Below, one piece after another: positions 36,836 to 48,700 of a stretch of DNA of 64,000 bases (position 1 is the first letter of the stretch; each line of letters starts with the position of its first letter). Under the pieces are notes generated by a model. The model worked only from the letters and a program-made list of their open reading frames with translations, was not told where the DNA came from and did not search any database. The DNA lies in NCBI GenBank assembly GCA_036897095.1, contig JAYMSP010000149.1:1-64000 (forward strand). The letters are read 5' to 3'. This stretch comes from Plantago elongata. Lineage: Eukaryota > Streptophyta > Magnoliopsida > Lamiales > Plantaginaceae. The translations under genes were made by a program, and so were the position numbers.

Positions 36836-39657
36836 TATATATCTAGCGGCTACAAATTCCTACTTTTCTCCACTCCCAATTCACATTAGTCTGCACAACT
36901 ACACATGGCTAATGTGTAACTGACATACGCCTAGCATGACATTATCACCTTGGTTATAATTAAGACGGATCATTCGATTGTTCGATCAAAATGAGCATGC
37001 CACGTGAATATATCACCCTCAAAGTAAGCTAGTTAGATCAATTAAGAAAAAGAAAATGTCAGTTAATATGTTTTTATGTTTTAACACATCAGATACTCGA
37101 TTTTATTTGCTCGAGTAAAAAATTGTTCGTGTAAAGCGTAAATTAGCAAACTTATTAATATTCATTAAACACAAATAGATTTCGATCAAGTAATGTGGAA
37201 TCACCTGATCTAATTGTGCTACTACGTGAGATGAGCCCTTATTAGATAAAGTGGGTAGAAGAGGTAGGTTCTCACCGGATTATAGTCCAAACACAAGCTA
37301 AACCTATACTTTAAGAAAACCGGAGCCTCTCACCAAGTTAAGATGTGATAGAACATGTTCGAAGCGTTGAATGTGTTCATTTGATGGCACAATCTTTATG
37401 AATTCCATGGCCCCTCTTTGATGCAGATTGACAAAACAATGTGCAATACGAAGCTTTTTTTGACTTGGGTTTTCTTTCCTTTCTTTTACTACTATGTGAT
37501 GAATGGAAAGCAACTAAAGTTGCTGCACTTTATTGTGCATGTCACATTTTCTTGACACCTTCTTTGAGAGGGACCCTTAAGTTTACTAACTCCTCTTCCT
37601 TTATCCCATTCCATGCATCTATCTTAATATTTTCTCTTCTATACACATTGCAAATCTTGTTTTGAACTAAATGGACTCGGTCTGTATTTTGCTTTATTCT
37701 TCTTACTTCCAACTATGAACACACCTAACCTTTTGGCTACTACTTGGATTGTCTTTTGCAGAAATCTCTCTGTGATTATTGTACTATGAAAGTTTCTTAT
37801 GCTTTAGCTACCTGTTTTGTGGATTTGGTTTGTATTCATCATCTGTAAAGCTTAAAGGGAATGTATACCCCTCACTTTTTGAGTGAGAAAATGTTACTTG
37901 CATGTTGGTTTATCTGACTAGCACAGACATATAAATATAGCATGATAATGTTTCAAGAATAGTTATCAACATTATGACAAGTTCAAACACCACGAAGGCG
38001 TACACTATATAACATCTGAGTCTAAGCATGACGCACTTCGTGCGATTTAATTTATGAAGTCTATAGTAATTACTAATTAGTCGGTAGGGGGTTTGCCCGG
38101 TGCACTTTCTATAAATAGTAGGGCTGCGGTTCAAATGTAATTTTAAAAAGAAATACCTCCCTAACTTCTCATATTTTGAAGTGTTGTCATTCATATGTAC
38201 TGTTGGTCGTGGAAGAACAGTTTTGCTTTGGTTCAGCACAAGCAGCAAAGGATTAAATTAGTCCAAAACTCTAATTTACTACAGTAATTGATTTGATTGA
38301 ATATTTCAATTTGAGTTGACAGTTAACCTAGACTGATGCAGTGTCCCCATCAATTTTGATTAGGTAAAGTAGAAGTAGTAATTGATAAGGTTAGGCTTCA
38401 AGAAATTGACCCATGATGTAAAATATCAATATGTTAGATATCAATCATACTAGCAAAATGCAGCATTCTCCCAAATAGCCTCGATTTGTAAAGCATCAAA
38501 AGAGTAAACCGTCGTTTTTTAGAGCATCAAATGAGTAAATCAAAGGTAAATATCACCCGATTTGTAAATCATATCAAATGAATAAATCAAACGTAAATTA
38601 CTCACTGGAACGGAGAAAGTAATGTTTATTTAAAATTCTTGTATTAAGTAATACATGATGTATATGAATCATTCGAAGTACTGTACGTATGTATGTATAT
38701 GTATTACAAAAAGCCTGAATAAACAATATCATTCTTCCAACATCTAATGAAATGATTAACAATTTGAATAAGATACTTGTCCCTATGTGGTTATGAAATC
38801 TACAAGTGCAATTATGTGTATGTTAGGCTAATAAAGTGTATAAAAATTGACTAGTCTTGCTAATGTGTTCACATATTTTCCTTAAGATCCAAGCAAGTGG
38901 TCCTGTAGAGATTGTTCCAATCCAACATATGGGACATACGACACAACACAACACAATTGCTCTCTATTACATTACAAACTTCAGTCTCACATTTTAAGCA
39001 GCAAAAGACACCAACTTGTATCTTGGCACATGCACCCCATTTTGCACTTATACCTGTAAGGATAGAATAGAAATACACTTTTATCATTTACAAACTTTCA
39101 ATTTGAATGAAAAGCCCATACCTTTCTTTTCTCTTGAAGAGGACATCAATATGAAAAGATAGAACGTATTTTGTAGTGGTCCTCTTCAAGCAAAGGTCTT
39201 CAATTTGGTATTCTTTCCATTTCCTACGCATACCTGCCCATGCCATTGTGCTTCAAGACCGTCGAATATATCGTACTAGACATGTGGTCTCATGCATTCA
39301 TATTATATAGCGATGCATAACTGTGATTTTGAAAGAACGTGAGGGAAAGTATATGTCTATTTCATAACGACGACAGTCTATAGTAGAAATCAATCTCATG
39401 GCAAGGCTGTATGATGAAACTAGTCGATATTGCTCAAAGTTACTCCATATATTAGATCTTGTAGCAAAAATCAAGCTAGGTCCAAGTACATTGATTCAAC
39501 TTTGGATTACAATTCTTGGAAAGTTGAGTTGAACTTAGCATCTTCAATAGTATTATAATTGAGATGACTTTCCGTTCACATTGAGAATCAAACATAATAT
39601 GGGAGTAAAAGGATAAAAAGTTAAAAGCAACCACCATATCTACAGAAATCCTCCCTT
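36836..39657. other. Intergenic DNA, no gene seen
   Basis: AT-rich spacer about 2.8 kb long. It contains short repeats of (A)AATGA(G/A)TAAATCAAA(G/C)GTAAAT at about 38525-38600 and a 12-bp perfect inverted repeat at 39133-39190. Small ORFs show no family resemblance. Confidence 0.5.
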
Positions 39658-40909
39658 TTAATCTTGATTGGTCTTCCTCTTAGTCAGAGCTTTTATCCAG
39701 CCATACTTAACTTTTGGTCCTATCTTTGTTCCCACATGGCTCACATTGCCCTTGCTAGACCTCTTCCATCTGATAAGCTGGAAAACGTGCCCAATCCGCT
39801 TCCGCCACCTCAGCGTGGAGCGCGGTTTCGAATGTTCGACAACACTCTTGATCTCTTTGGACTCCATGCCAATGTTCCCATTCATGGACATTTCAGAACA
39901 ACATTGGTGATCAAGGGACATTTTGGAGATTTGGTCCTTGTCCCATGAGGCAACCCCATTGCCTTCAAATTTGATGGATATGAATGAGTCTGTATAGGAC
40001 AAAACAGATTAATTAGTTTTGAAAATGGACAACCAATAACTTTGCAAATGAAATGATCATGTCACTCAAAGTTCATTTTTCTGTCAGAACAAACTTACAA
40101 TGCAACCAAATGGTAATTAAATCCTTGAGAAAAATATACAAAAGTAAACTCATCAATTTTTCTTTAAATTCATGTTTTACAAACTTTCATATTTTTAGAT
40201 ATGTATTATTACTAGTCTGAGATATTATTGGTCGGAACACATAAATCAAGTGATCTAACAAATTTCACCAAAAACTAAGCAACTCTGCTATCTTTAAACA
40301 ATGCAAATGTGCATGCATCTAATGCCAAGCCTAACTTATTCAATATCTGTTAGACAATAGTAACCATTTTTCTATGTAATAAAAAAATACCATATCTTTC
40401 ACTCTTTATTCTTGGACAATAACTTATATCAACCAATCTAGCTATTATACAAATAACATTTCTTGGACAATAATTATAGCATTTCTTTTTCACAAACCAT
40501 ATGAATTTTGAGTTGTGATCTATCATCTACTACTTACACATCTGGACTAAAGAAAGAGTAAAGAACTTGAGTGGACAGATATGACATTGCAAAGCATGTA
40601 AGTACATAAAAGGAGAAAAGAATTAGTAAGATAAAAATTACCTTCAGGACTAGGTGAAGAATCATCATAGTATGGTTGCAGCTGATGATCATGAGACGAC
40701 TTATGGTGTCTGATATCCAAACGGTTGAGAAAACTTGTAAGAGCAAAAATCTTAGGCTGAGAATTGTAGCTGCTTCTAATGGACTTGTTGGATTGTTGCT
40801 TTGCAGCCAAAACTGATAGCCTTTCATTCAGACACAGAGCACAAACCCCAACTACTTGTTGTCTTGGATGAAAATAGCAGAATCCTCTGTCATCTATGTA
40901 CTCTTTCAT
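39658..40909 (-). CDS. Protein with OCTOPUS/DUF740-like N-terminal Cys/His motif
   Basis: Two minus-strand exons, 40642-40909 and 39658-39989, joined by a GT-AG intron, give 199 residues. The N-terminus has C11-x2-H14-P and C23-x2-C26 (FCYFHPRQQVVGVCALCLNE, then RL). This resembles the start of the plant DUF740/OCTOPUS-like family, whose members are plasma-membrane-associated regulators of phloem development. This protein is much shorter than OCTOPUS (about 660 residues). The C-terminal third is very basic (WRKRIGHVFQLIRWKRSS, then GWIKALTKRKT) and could bind membrane or nucleic acid. I recall short plant proteins with this pairing of ends, all uncharacterised. The ATG at 40909 was chosen because the frame upstream lacks another ATG and a TATA box lies about 85 bp upstream. 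The function is not established. Confidence 0.82.
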
Positions 40910-40991
40910 TTCTATGTTTAAAGCTTGAGAGAATGTTTCAAGATCTAGCAAGATAGAGTTGGAATGTCAAGATAAGTTGATGAATAGTGGT

Positions 40992-41009
40992 ACCTATTTA
41001 TAAATAGGT
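40992..41009 (-). promoter_or_regulatory. TATA box within an 18-bp perfect palindrome
   Basis: ACCTATTTATAAATAGGT is its own reverse complement and contains TATTTATAAATA. It lies 83-100 bp upstream of the ATG at 40909, the spacing expected for a TATA box with a short 5-prime UTR. Confidence 0.65.
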
Positions 41010-42793
41010 AGTGTCGTTTCATGTGTGTATTTTGTGCATATTCATACGGTTTAAAGGCAAAGAGAAGTTCTAATAGGCGTGGTGTGTAGAAGTATTTTCT
41101 GAAGAAAGATGGATGCTTGGGATGAAAATGGAGTATGTGTGAATGTATTTATGCATGTGTGTGGTGTATTTAGGTTGAAGGAGGCAGGCTATTGTGAAGG
41201 TATGGAGAAAATTGATTGGTCCTACCAATTTTTAGAGTGATAGATGTACTATTTTGGATTGGTTGGTGTTTAAATAGCCATCCATTTCTGTGTTAGAAGA
41301 GCATTTAAGCCTTATTTGGACTGTAACAGTGTCATTGACTACTGATCAATTTGTATAGCTTGTATTGCTAATATGATATCTTCCAGAAAGCAGCATATAA
41401 GATACATCAGTAATATCACCATACCGCTTTAATAATATTAGGATAATGGTGTGACGCTTGATTGTGGTCACTAATCAGTTGCAGATTTTTTTAAAAATTG
41501 ACCTTGATATCGAATGATGTCAAGACACATGTCATCAACGTTATTTCAAACGATTCAACCACTAAGTAATTAAAACTCGACTATTTAAACCGGCACAATT
41601 ACATACAAGTTAAGTAACACATAATACTAGTATGATATTGTTCACTTTATACTGGATTACTTATATATTACTTTTGAAATTTCAAGAGTTCACATGTAAA
41701 AGTAGTGGCCTACTTATATAGTTATTTATACCATTCATCTCCTTCGTTCGTAACCAATGCAAGAGGTGCGAAATATGTTTGTAATTGGTGCATAACCGAA
41801 TTAATGTAACTGACTAATTGTAGAAACGAACTTTTTACATTAATGAATGAAGTAGAAAACAAACCCACAAGTTGTTAGTTGAAACACTGATGGGCCAAAG
41901 ACGGTAAAGGACAAGGCAATCTCAACTTGGCCGTAAACAGCTCCATAGAACTTAGTCTTGTGGAATTCAAAAATCTTTACATGCCAATAAGTCAAGTGGG
42001 CAATATTCACTGGCCTAGAAGGAAGATTTGTTTTGGAAGTACAACTTCTGCTCGTCTTCCTAGCGATCTCTATGAAGATCCCAATATAATAAGTTGTGGA
42101 AGGTTCGAAATTTGCACGGTGGATTCATATACATCTCACACTTGAAAGCTTGAGAAATACGAGCAGGATTTGTTTAACTCAATGTTTACATGTCCACTAA
42201 TAATTTAAACTGATACCTTTGGCTTAGATTGCAACAGCATTTAGTACATAAGCCATGTGACAATAATGCGGGTAAGAAAGTGATTTGAAAAGAACTTTAG
42301 TTATGCAAGTGCATTTGTTTTGATCATAGGTTAAGAGAATAGCATTTCATCATTTTCAAAAAAAAGAAAAAAAAAGAAGTGAAGATGAAGAATGTCAAGT
42401 TTGGGCTGGAATGGAAAGTAATATCCTTGTCAGGTTGTCCCATATAATTTTCAAGCTGCTTCTATATGTACAAAGGGAGCAGAAAACTTAGGACGGGTTG
42501 GTTTAGAAAACTGAAAATATAGGTTAACTCGTTTACCATAAATTTATCATTTAGATAGGATAGGAATACCTACTATAAACACCAAATTTATCAGTAACCA
42601 TAGCATTATTTACAACTCACCCAAGAATCGTGTCTTTGCAAATAAATAACCTACAAAAACCATACCCATAAAATGGATACCATAGATTATCAAGCTGTCA
42701 CCGTGAAATGCCCTTTTCCCCTGCAACTGCAAGTGTAATAGCTAACTTAGCCTCTCTGTTTCAAAAACAGAAACGAGTGCCATGCTTTAAAGT
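41010..42793. other. Upstream region of the DUF740-like gene and PDS5 3-prime flank
   Basis: No gene was recognised. An ORF of 72 codons at 41927-42145 on the plus strand is open but has no recognised similarity. The PDS5 3-prime UTR should lie left of 42794. Confidence 0.5.
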
Positions 42794-45700
42794 TTAAACT
42801 TTCTGTCTCTGAGACCGGGTTCTCTTTGCTACCTGGAAAAGGATAACGATTTCACTGTAACTTGCCATAGGAAAAAGGGATGAAAAAGCAGTATGAACTG
42901 GCGATAGAGCATGACACTTGAGAAAGAACAACTTGGGAGACTGATTGCATTCAGTATACTCATAATCAAACACGAAATATCTAAAAACTCATGCATACAC
43001 TACTTTAAGTCTACCAAAGAAATCAGAAAATTTAAACTCAGCCACTTGCAGATATGTGAATATAAAAGCAATGAGAAATTTCAGTTGAGTTCAATCACTT
43101 TTCGCTACTTGAGTGTGTTATGTAAATGCTATTCTCCAGAATGTTATAGCATATGTAGTTCACAGAAGCTCAATGATAACTTGTCATTATCATATTAAAC
43201 ACAGACAAGAAGGACAACCAAAATCTTACAGCATTGGTATCCACCACATCAATCACTTCCGATATACACGCATCAATAGCATCTTTGCATCTCTTATTTC
43301 TCTTCACTGCACAATTAAAAAAGAAGTTACAAGGAGAATAGACATTCTTTTAGTTTAGTTGAATATCCCTGGGAAAAATTGATTTGGAAACTTTTGAACA
43401 CCAACTGTTACGGCCTATGTGGGATGGATCTAGTGGATCAGTTTATATTACCGCTGCAAATGACCCCATGAACTTAACCTTTTCCTCTTATCGTAGATTG
43501 AAGAAAAGCATTTTAAACTATACCCCACTATTTCTTATGCCTCCTCAACAATTGTTGTTGTTCATTTTTATTTTTTTAATGATAAACAAGAAAAGGAATT
43601 ATGTTAATTATCAAGATCAGTAACTATCATCATCACCATGCAGCTTAAATCAGAATACTCCATTATTGATCCAAGAATGATGCTTTCCATGAAAGTAGTA
43701 CTTCCCTGTATTAGCAAACATCATGTACATGTCCAGAAAATCAACACAGACAAGATGAGCGCCCGTAGTCATGAAGCCATTTAAACTTTTGAAATTACTT
43801 ATACAACATTAAATGGTAGTTCGGGGCAGATGAATCAGAGGTTTACATAAATATGTAGCAAAAAGCAAAAAGATTATACTTTCATTAGATTGAGACTATC
43901 TGGCAAGGTATATTTTACCACTTATCTTAGACTGTATCAACATCTTGACTAAGAACTTAAATCAACTTAAATCACCCAAAAAGTTACTAAAAGTGGGATT
44001 TAGCTTAGTGATTGATGAGATTTCCAGAACATGAAAACGTAAAGAAGTACCATTCTGAGAACCCTTTCTGACACAGAGCTCACTTCTCTTTGGCATGTTA
44101 TCATGTTCCGGAGCACACCCAAATCCATCAGGAATTTCTGTTTGATCTTTAGGGGAAGAGTCACTGCAGCGAACACAGTTATATTACATATAATGCATCC
44201 TACCAAAATCAAAAAGTTCAGTAAACAAAATTACCAGGAAAGGAGAGTGTGGAAAGATGCCCAAGGGTCAATATGTTAGGTAATATGATATGCAAATGCA
44301 GAAAGCAAAAGGTTAAACCTTGCATCATCTTTACTTCTCTTTAAAGCCATATAACACATTTCATGCCTATATCACTCATCATGTTCAGCCTAAAGAAAGC
44401 TTCAGCCTAAACATGATGTAGTGGTAGATAAAAGAAGCAGTCTGATGTATTATAGTTTCGCAGTTCAAGTACACTGGCAAGAAAGTTCTATAAGCATGTT
44501 TGCTTACAACAGTTTGCAAATACGATCTGTTTAACCCTACTTTTTCTCAATTACTGTCAATTTATCATTTACACTTTCTGCTGTTCTCAAGGGTAAGTGC
44601 TCAAAACAAGGGAACAAATAAAAAACTGCCCATCTTAACGCTTTGAAATTTGAATCTGCCAAGTGCTTCTTAATTAAGTACATGTACAGATGTATACTGC
44701 CTACGTCCTACTTCAAAGTCCATTTTGGCTCAGCACAAAAATTTTGGAGACTTGGATACAATATTATCATAAATTGTAAATTGTTGTGAATAGAAAAGGC
44801 TACCCTGTGCTGGGTACAAGAAAAAAAGTGACTAGGTAGGGAAGGGACTTTGTAACCGGATCTCCAGAAAAAGAAATCGGGGCGGGGACTTTGTAGCAGG
44901 TATGTGCTTCTTTACATGGATATGCCAAGGACAGAAGTATGCACTTTTTAAAACAAGTAATATAATATGAAATCAGATAAAGAAATTAATTAGACATATA
45001 GAGTACGTAAGAACAATGTTATCAGTGAGTTATAGGACTTACATGCAGGAAGTTGGAACACTGTCCATGTCCTGTTCCATTATTCCGTTGTTAAGATTAA
45101 ATTCCATCCAAAAGCACAAAAAAATATAAATCTATACACAAGTGTAGCATCAAGAGAACGGGAAGCAGGAATGGGAAAACACAATCACGGGTACCATCAT
45201 ATGACTCGCACAATTATTAATTCATTGGAGATCAATTCTTTTCCATCTTTCTTAATTGTGCATTTTACATTTGTTCCCCCTCCCCCGGCCTCATTTTAAG
45301 AAATCAGTACAATTTTCTAGAGAGAGAGGTCAACCCAAATATTAAAATAATAATGTCCTTCTAATGCTCTTAGTAATTGATACGCATATTCAGCCCGGTT
45401 AAGCCCATGCGCGGTAAGCCCAGCCGCGTAGAGCCTCACCATTCCAGGGGTCCCAAGCCCAATTTTAGGGGCCCAACTCTGTAAGCTTGTTAAGAATTTT
45501 TTTTGTTACTGAAGTATTGAATTTAACAGACATGAAAGGGGAATCACAAATTCACAATCAATTTCGGCGGCCTCTTTGCCTCTTCAATTCTCACTTCTCG
45601 ATTTCTTATCAACATCCATTAATTCATCCATTCAATTTCTCAAATTTCGAAGTACAATGTCAGTTGATCATTATTACAATGGTTCGATTTTATGTATATA

Positions 45701-48700
45701 AACATGTTTTAACCCAGATATGTTTTAACCCAATTCCACTTCAATTCTATTGGTATTTCGGTTAGGCTTATTGATTTGATAAGAAAACAATAAAAAGGTT
45801 TATACAATTTGGCCAAGTAGCCGGGGAGAATCTCGCTGGCGCCCACTGCAGCACTGCTACAATTCAGGCGGGAGCCTCAGCTCCCAATTCTTTTTCTTTT
45901 TTATAATCTTTCTTTGATTCTCAGATTGCTGGTTGGAAATTTTCAATTGCAATTTGAAGATCCAGCTAAATAGCTAATTTTCTTTGATTTAGTTACTTAA
46001 TCTGTTAATATGGGCAGTAAGGCCGTAGTTAAGGTCTTAAGGATAATTGATGAGTTATTATTTGGCTAGTTGTGGCCTAATTGCTGGTGCCTCTTGAGTT
46101 GCTGTGTAAGTTTTAGTACTTAAGAAAATTTTAAAATTTGAAGAGTTAATCAATAATTTTTCTAAAAAGAATTTAGAAGAATTGCATTTTTCAAGTAATT
46201 TGTATTCGTTGTAACTTGTAATATCTATTTTAAATAACATGATGTTATTAAAGGATTTTTTTATTCATTTCTATAAAGATAACATTATATTATTATATAG
46301 TATTTGGTTGAGGCTTCGACTGAAAATTTGGCACAGGGCCCCTTAAAACTCGAAGACGGCCCTGCGCACATTTGTTAACCCCAAACAATAAATTTCAAAT
46401 AAATTAGAAAGAATGAATATACTTTAAATTATGCGATTAAAAAGACTCCCAGATAACTAACAATGCTAAAGTAATGATTCGACTAAGACATTAAAACAGA
46501 GAGCTCGTTTGAAGCATATTCCAAATAATTTAATGGATGGATATTCAACATTATAGCAGGAACAGAAATCTGTTAAAAGTATAAAGTATAAACAAAAGGT
46601 GGACTTTGAACTTATCAGGGAATAGTCGCTTACAATTTCCCATTTCTCACCGTCCAAGCTTAGGATGTCTACCTTCCCACTGTCATATGTGATCTACAAA
46701 GAGCATATAGTATGAATTAACAGAATCAATAATAAGATCAGAATACAGAGTTTAAAATGCAGCAAGATATCTAGCTAACATGTTGTATGGATATAAAAAT
46801 GTTAAACCAGAAAATCTGCTCCAACTCAAAAGTACCAAACAAAGCTTTTATCTTCATCAAATATACTTGGAGTACTTATTACCAAAATTATAGATGTCAA
46901 TATTACCCTTTTCAGCATTCTCTAAACTATTTCATAGCTGCACTCAACCCATCAACCAAATTCAATGCATTACAAACTAATTGAAGTATATAGACAGGCA
47001 AAAACAAATCCAATCACAAACCGAACTCTTTATAGTAAACACAAGATATAAATCCCCTGTTCGACTTAGTTGTAAGGCGCTTACACTCCAACAAATAGGT
47101 TGGGGGTTTTGAGTCACCATGGGTGGAGAGGGGAGGGGAACTATTGGTTCTCCAGTTGCATATCAAATCTAAAAAAGGTACGGTGTAGTGTGGTTCACTT
47201 GATAAGACAATCCATCTCTTAGCAACAGGTGGAGGGCTTCTGTCGCCATGAGGCTGAATTAGGAACCATTGTTGATCCTCCACTTGTATTTCCATATGAA
47301 CTATAATAAATTACTAAAAATTTCAAGTAGAGCTCTCCCACCACGGAACTTGTCCCCCGGGGAGAGTGATGACAATCAATGGAATCTGCTATAGCCTATA
47401 AGGAAAGCTGACAATCATCTGAAACATTTTGCCTATTAAGGAAATATGCACTTCCATACAGATACAGCAATTTATAGATTGCTACCTTATGAGTGCTCTG
47501 GATAGAATCAAAAGTATCCACAATGCCTGAATGATAGCTGCACAAAGTTCAACTCAAAGTGTTAAAATTATGAAAACACTATCAAAATAATATAATCAAG
47601 TACTATTTTTGCTTACCAATTATCACCTGGGGACCATAGTTTGATGTGCTTGCCAACTAATGAATCACCATTGGGATTGACATTCTAGAAATGGGAATAT
47701 ATGTCAACAAACAATTACAGAAACCACAGCAAAAGGGAGGTAATTTGTAAAGCAGTTTCCTAAAAACACAGACTGACCTTGGGGCTAGAATGATTCACAT
47801 GTCCACTGGCTCTTGAAGAATTTGATGGTTCAATACACACATTACTGCATCTAGAAACTACAATTTCCCTTGAACTACTTGATACTATATTCCTTTGAAC
47901 CTCTAAATATTTACTTGTCGAAGATTCTAGGAGTGGGTGTTCCACTTCTGAAATTTTAGAACCACCTCTTACTTGTCTATTTTCAGCAGAGAACTTCTCA
48001 TTCAATACAGTTAAACTATTATGGGGGATAATCTGATCCGGTCCACTTCTAACTTCCTGACGTGAAGTCCTACTAGCCTGCTGTTTTTGTACTGTGTGCA
48101 GTTCTTCAGGTGGCTCCTTTCTTTTATTTGCCAACAAACTACTATCTGCTCGAGTGGATTTAGGGTTTGATTCTTTGTGTCTGATGCCACTGGGACGCAA
48201 CGAATTCTGAAAATTTTGTTTGCTGAACTCCGTACTACTGCCAATCTAAAGAAGGAAAATCATCAAAAGAGAAACCAAAGTGAAGAAAAGTAAACGAAAA
48301 CCATCATCTATCAACATTAACTTAGCAAGAATTTAACATACTGAACCTCAGTTTTCAGGATAGACACCAACTTCTCAGCAAAGCTTGCATCGGTCTTATA
48401 ACTGATCAATGGAGGTACATTAGCCTGTCGAGAGATAAACAGACTGTTGTAAGCCAGAGAAAAACAAAACTTCCAATGCAGTACGGAAGCAACACAAGAA
48501 CTTGCCTCTTTCATTGCATCCAGGCCACTTTTATAGAGTGAAGATGGAAGTAGAATTGTTCCAGGGCTACATGATGCAGCCTTGTTTTCTGAGTCCAGGG
48601 AATTTAAAATAGAGATACCGACTTCTGCTAAAAGATGAAGCTTCTACAAGGTAATAAGTAAAACTGTTATATATATGAATACAATTTGGACATTCCATGC

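Noticed and set aside
39664-39948. 94-codon plus-strand ORF
   Set aside because: It is antisense to exon 2 of the DUF740-like gene and has no supporting features.
41927-42145. 72-codon plus-strand ORF as a gene
   Set aside because: No similarity recognised, no promoter or splice support, and an ORF of this length is expected by chance.
47760-48244. Separate Ser-rich gene (146- and 77-codon minus ORFs)
   Set aside because: The 146-codon frame is exon 24 of PDS5; the phases on both sides join to neighbouring exons. The other ORF is a frame shadow.
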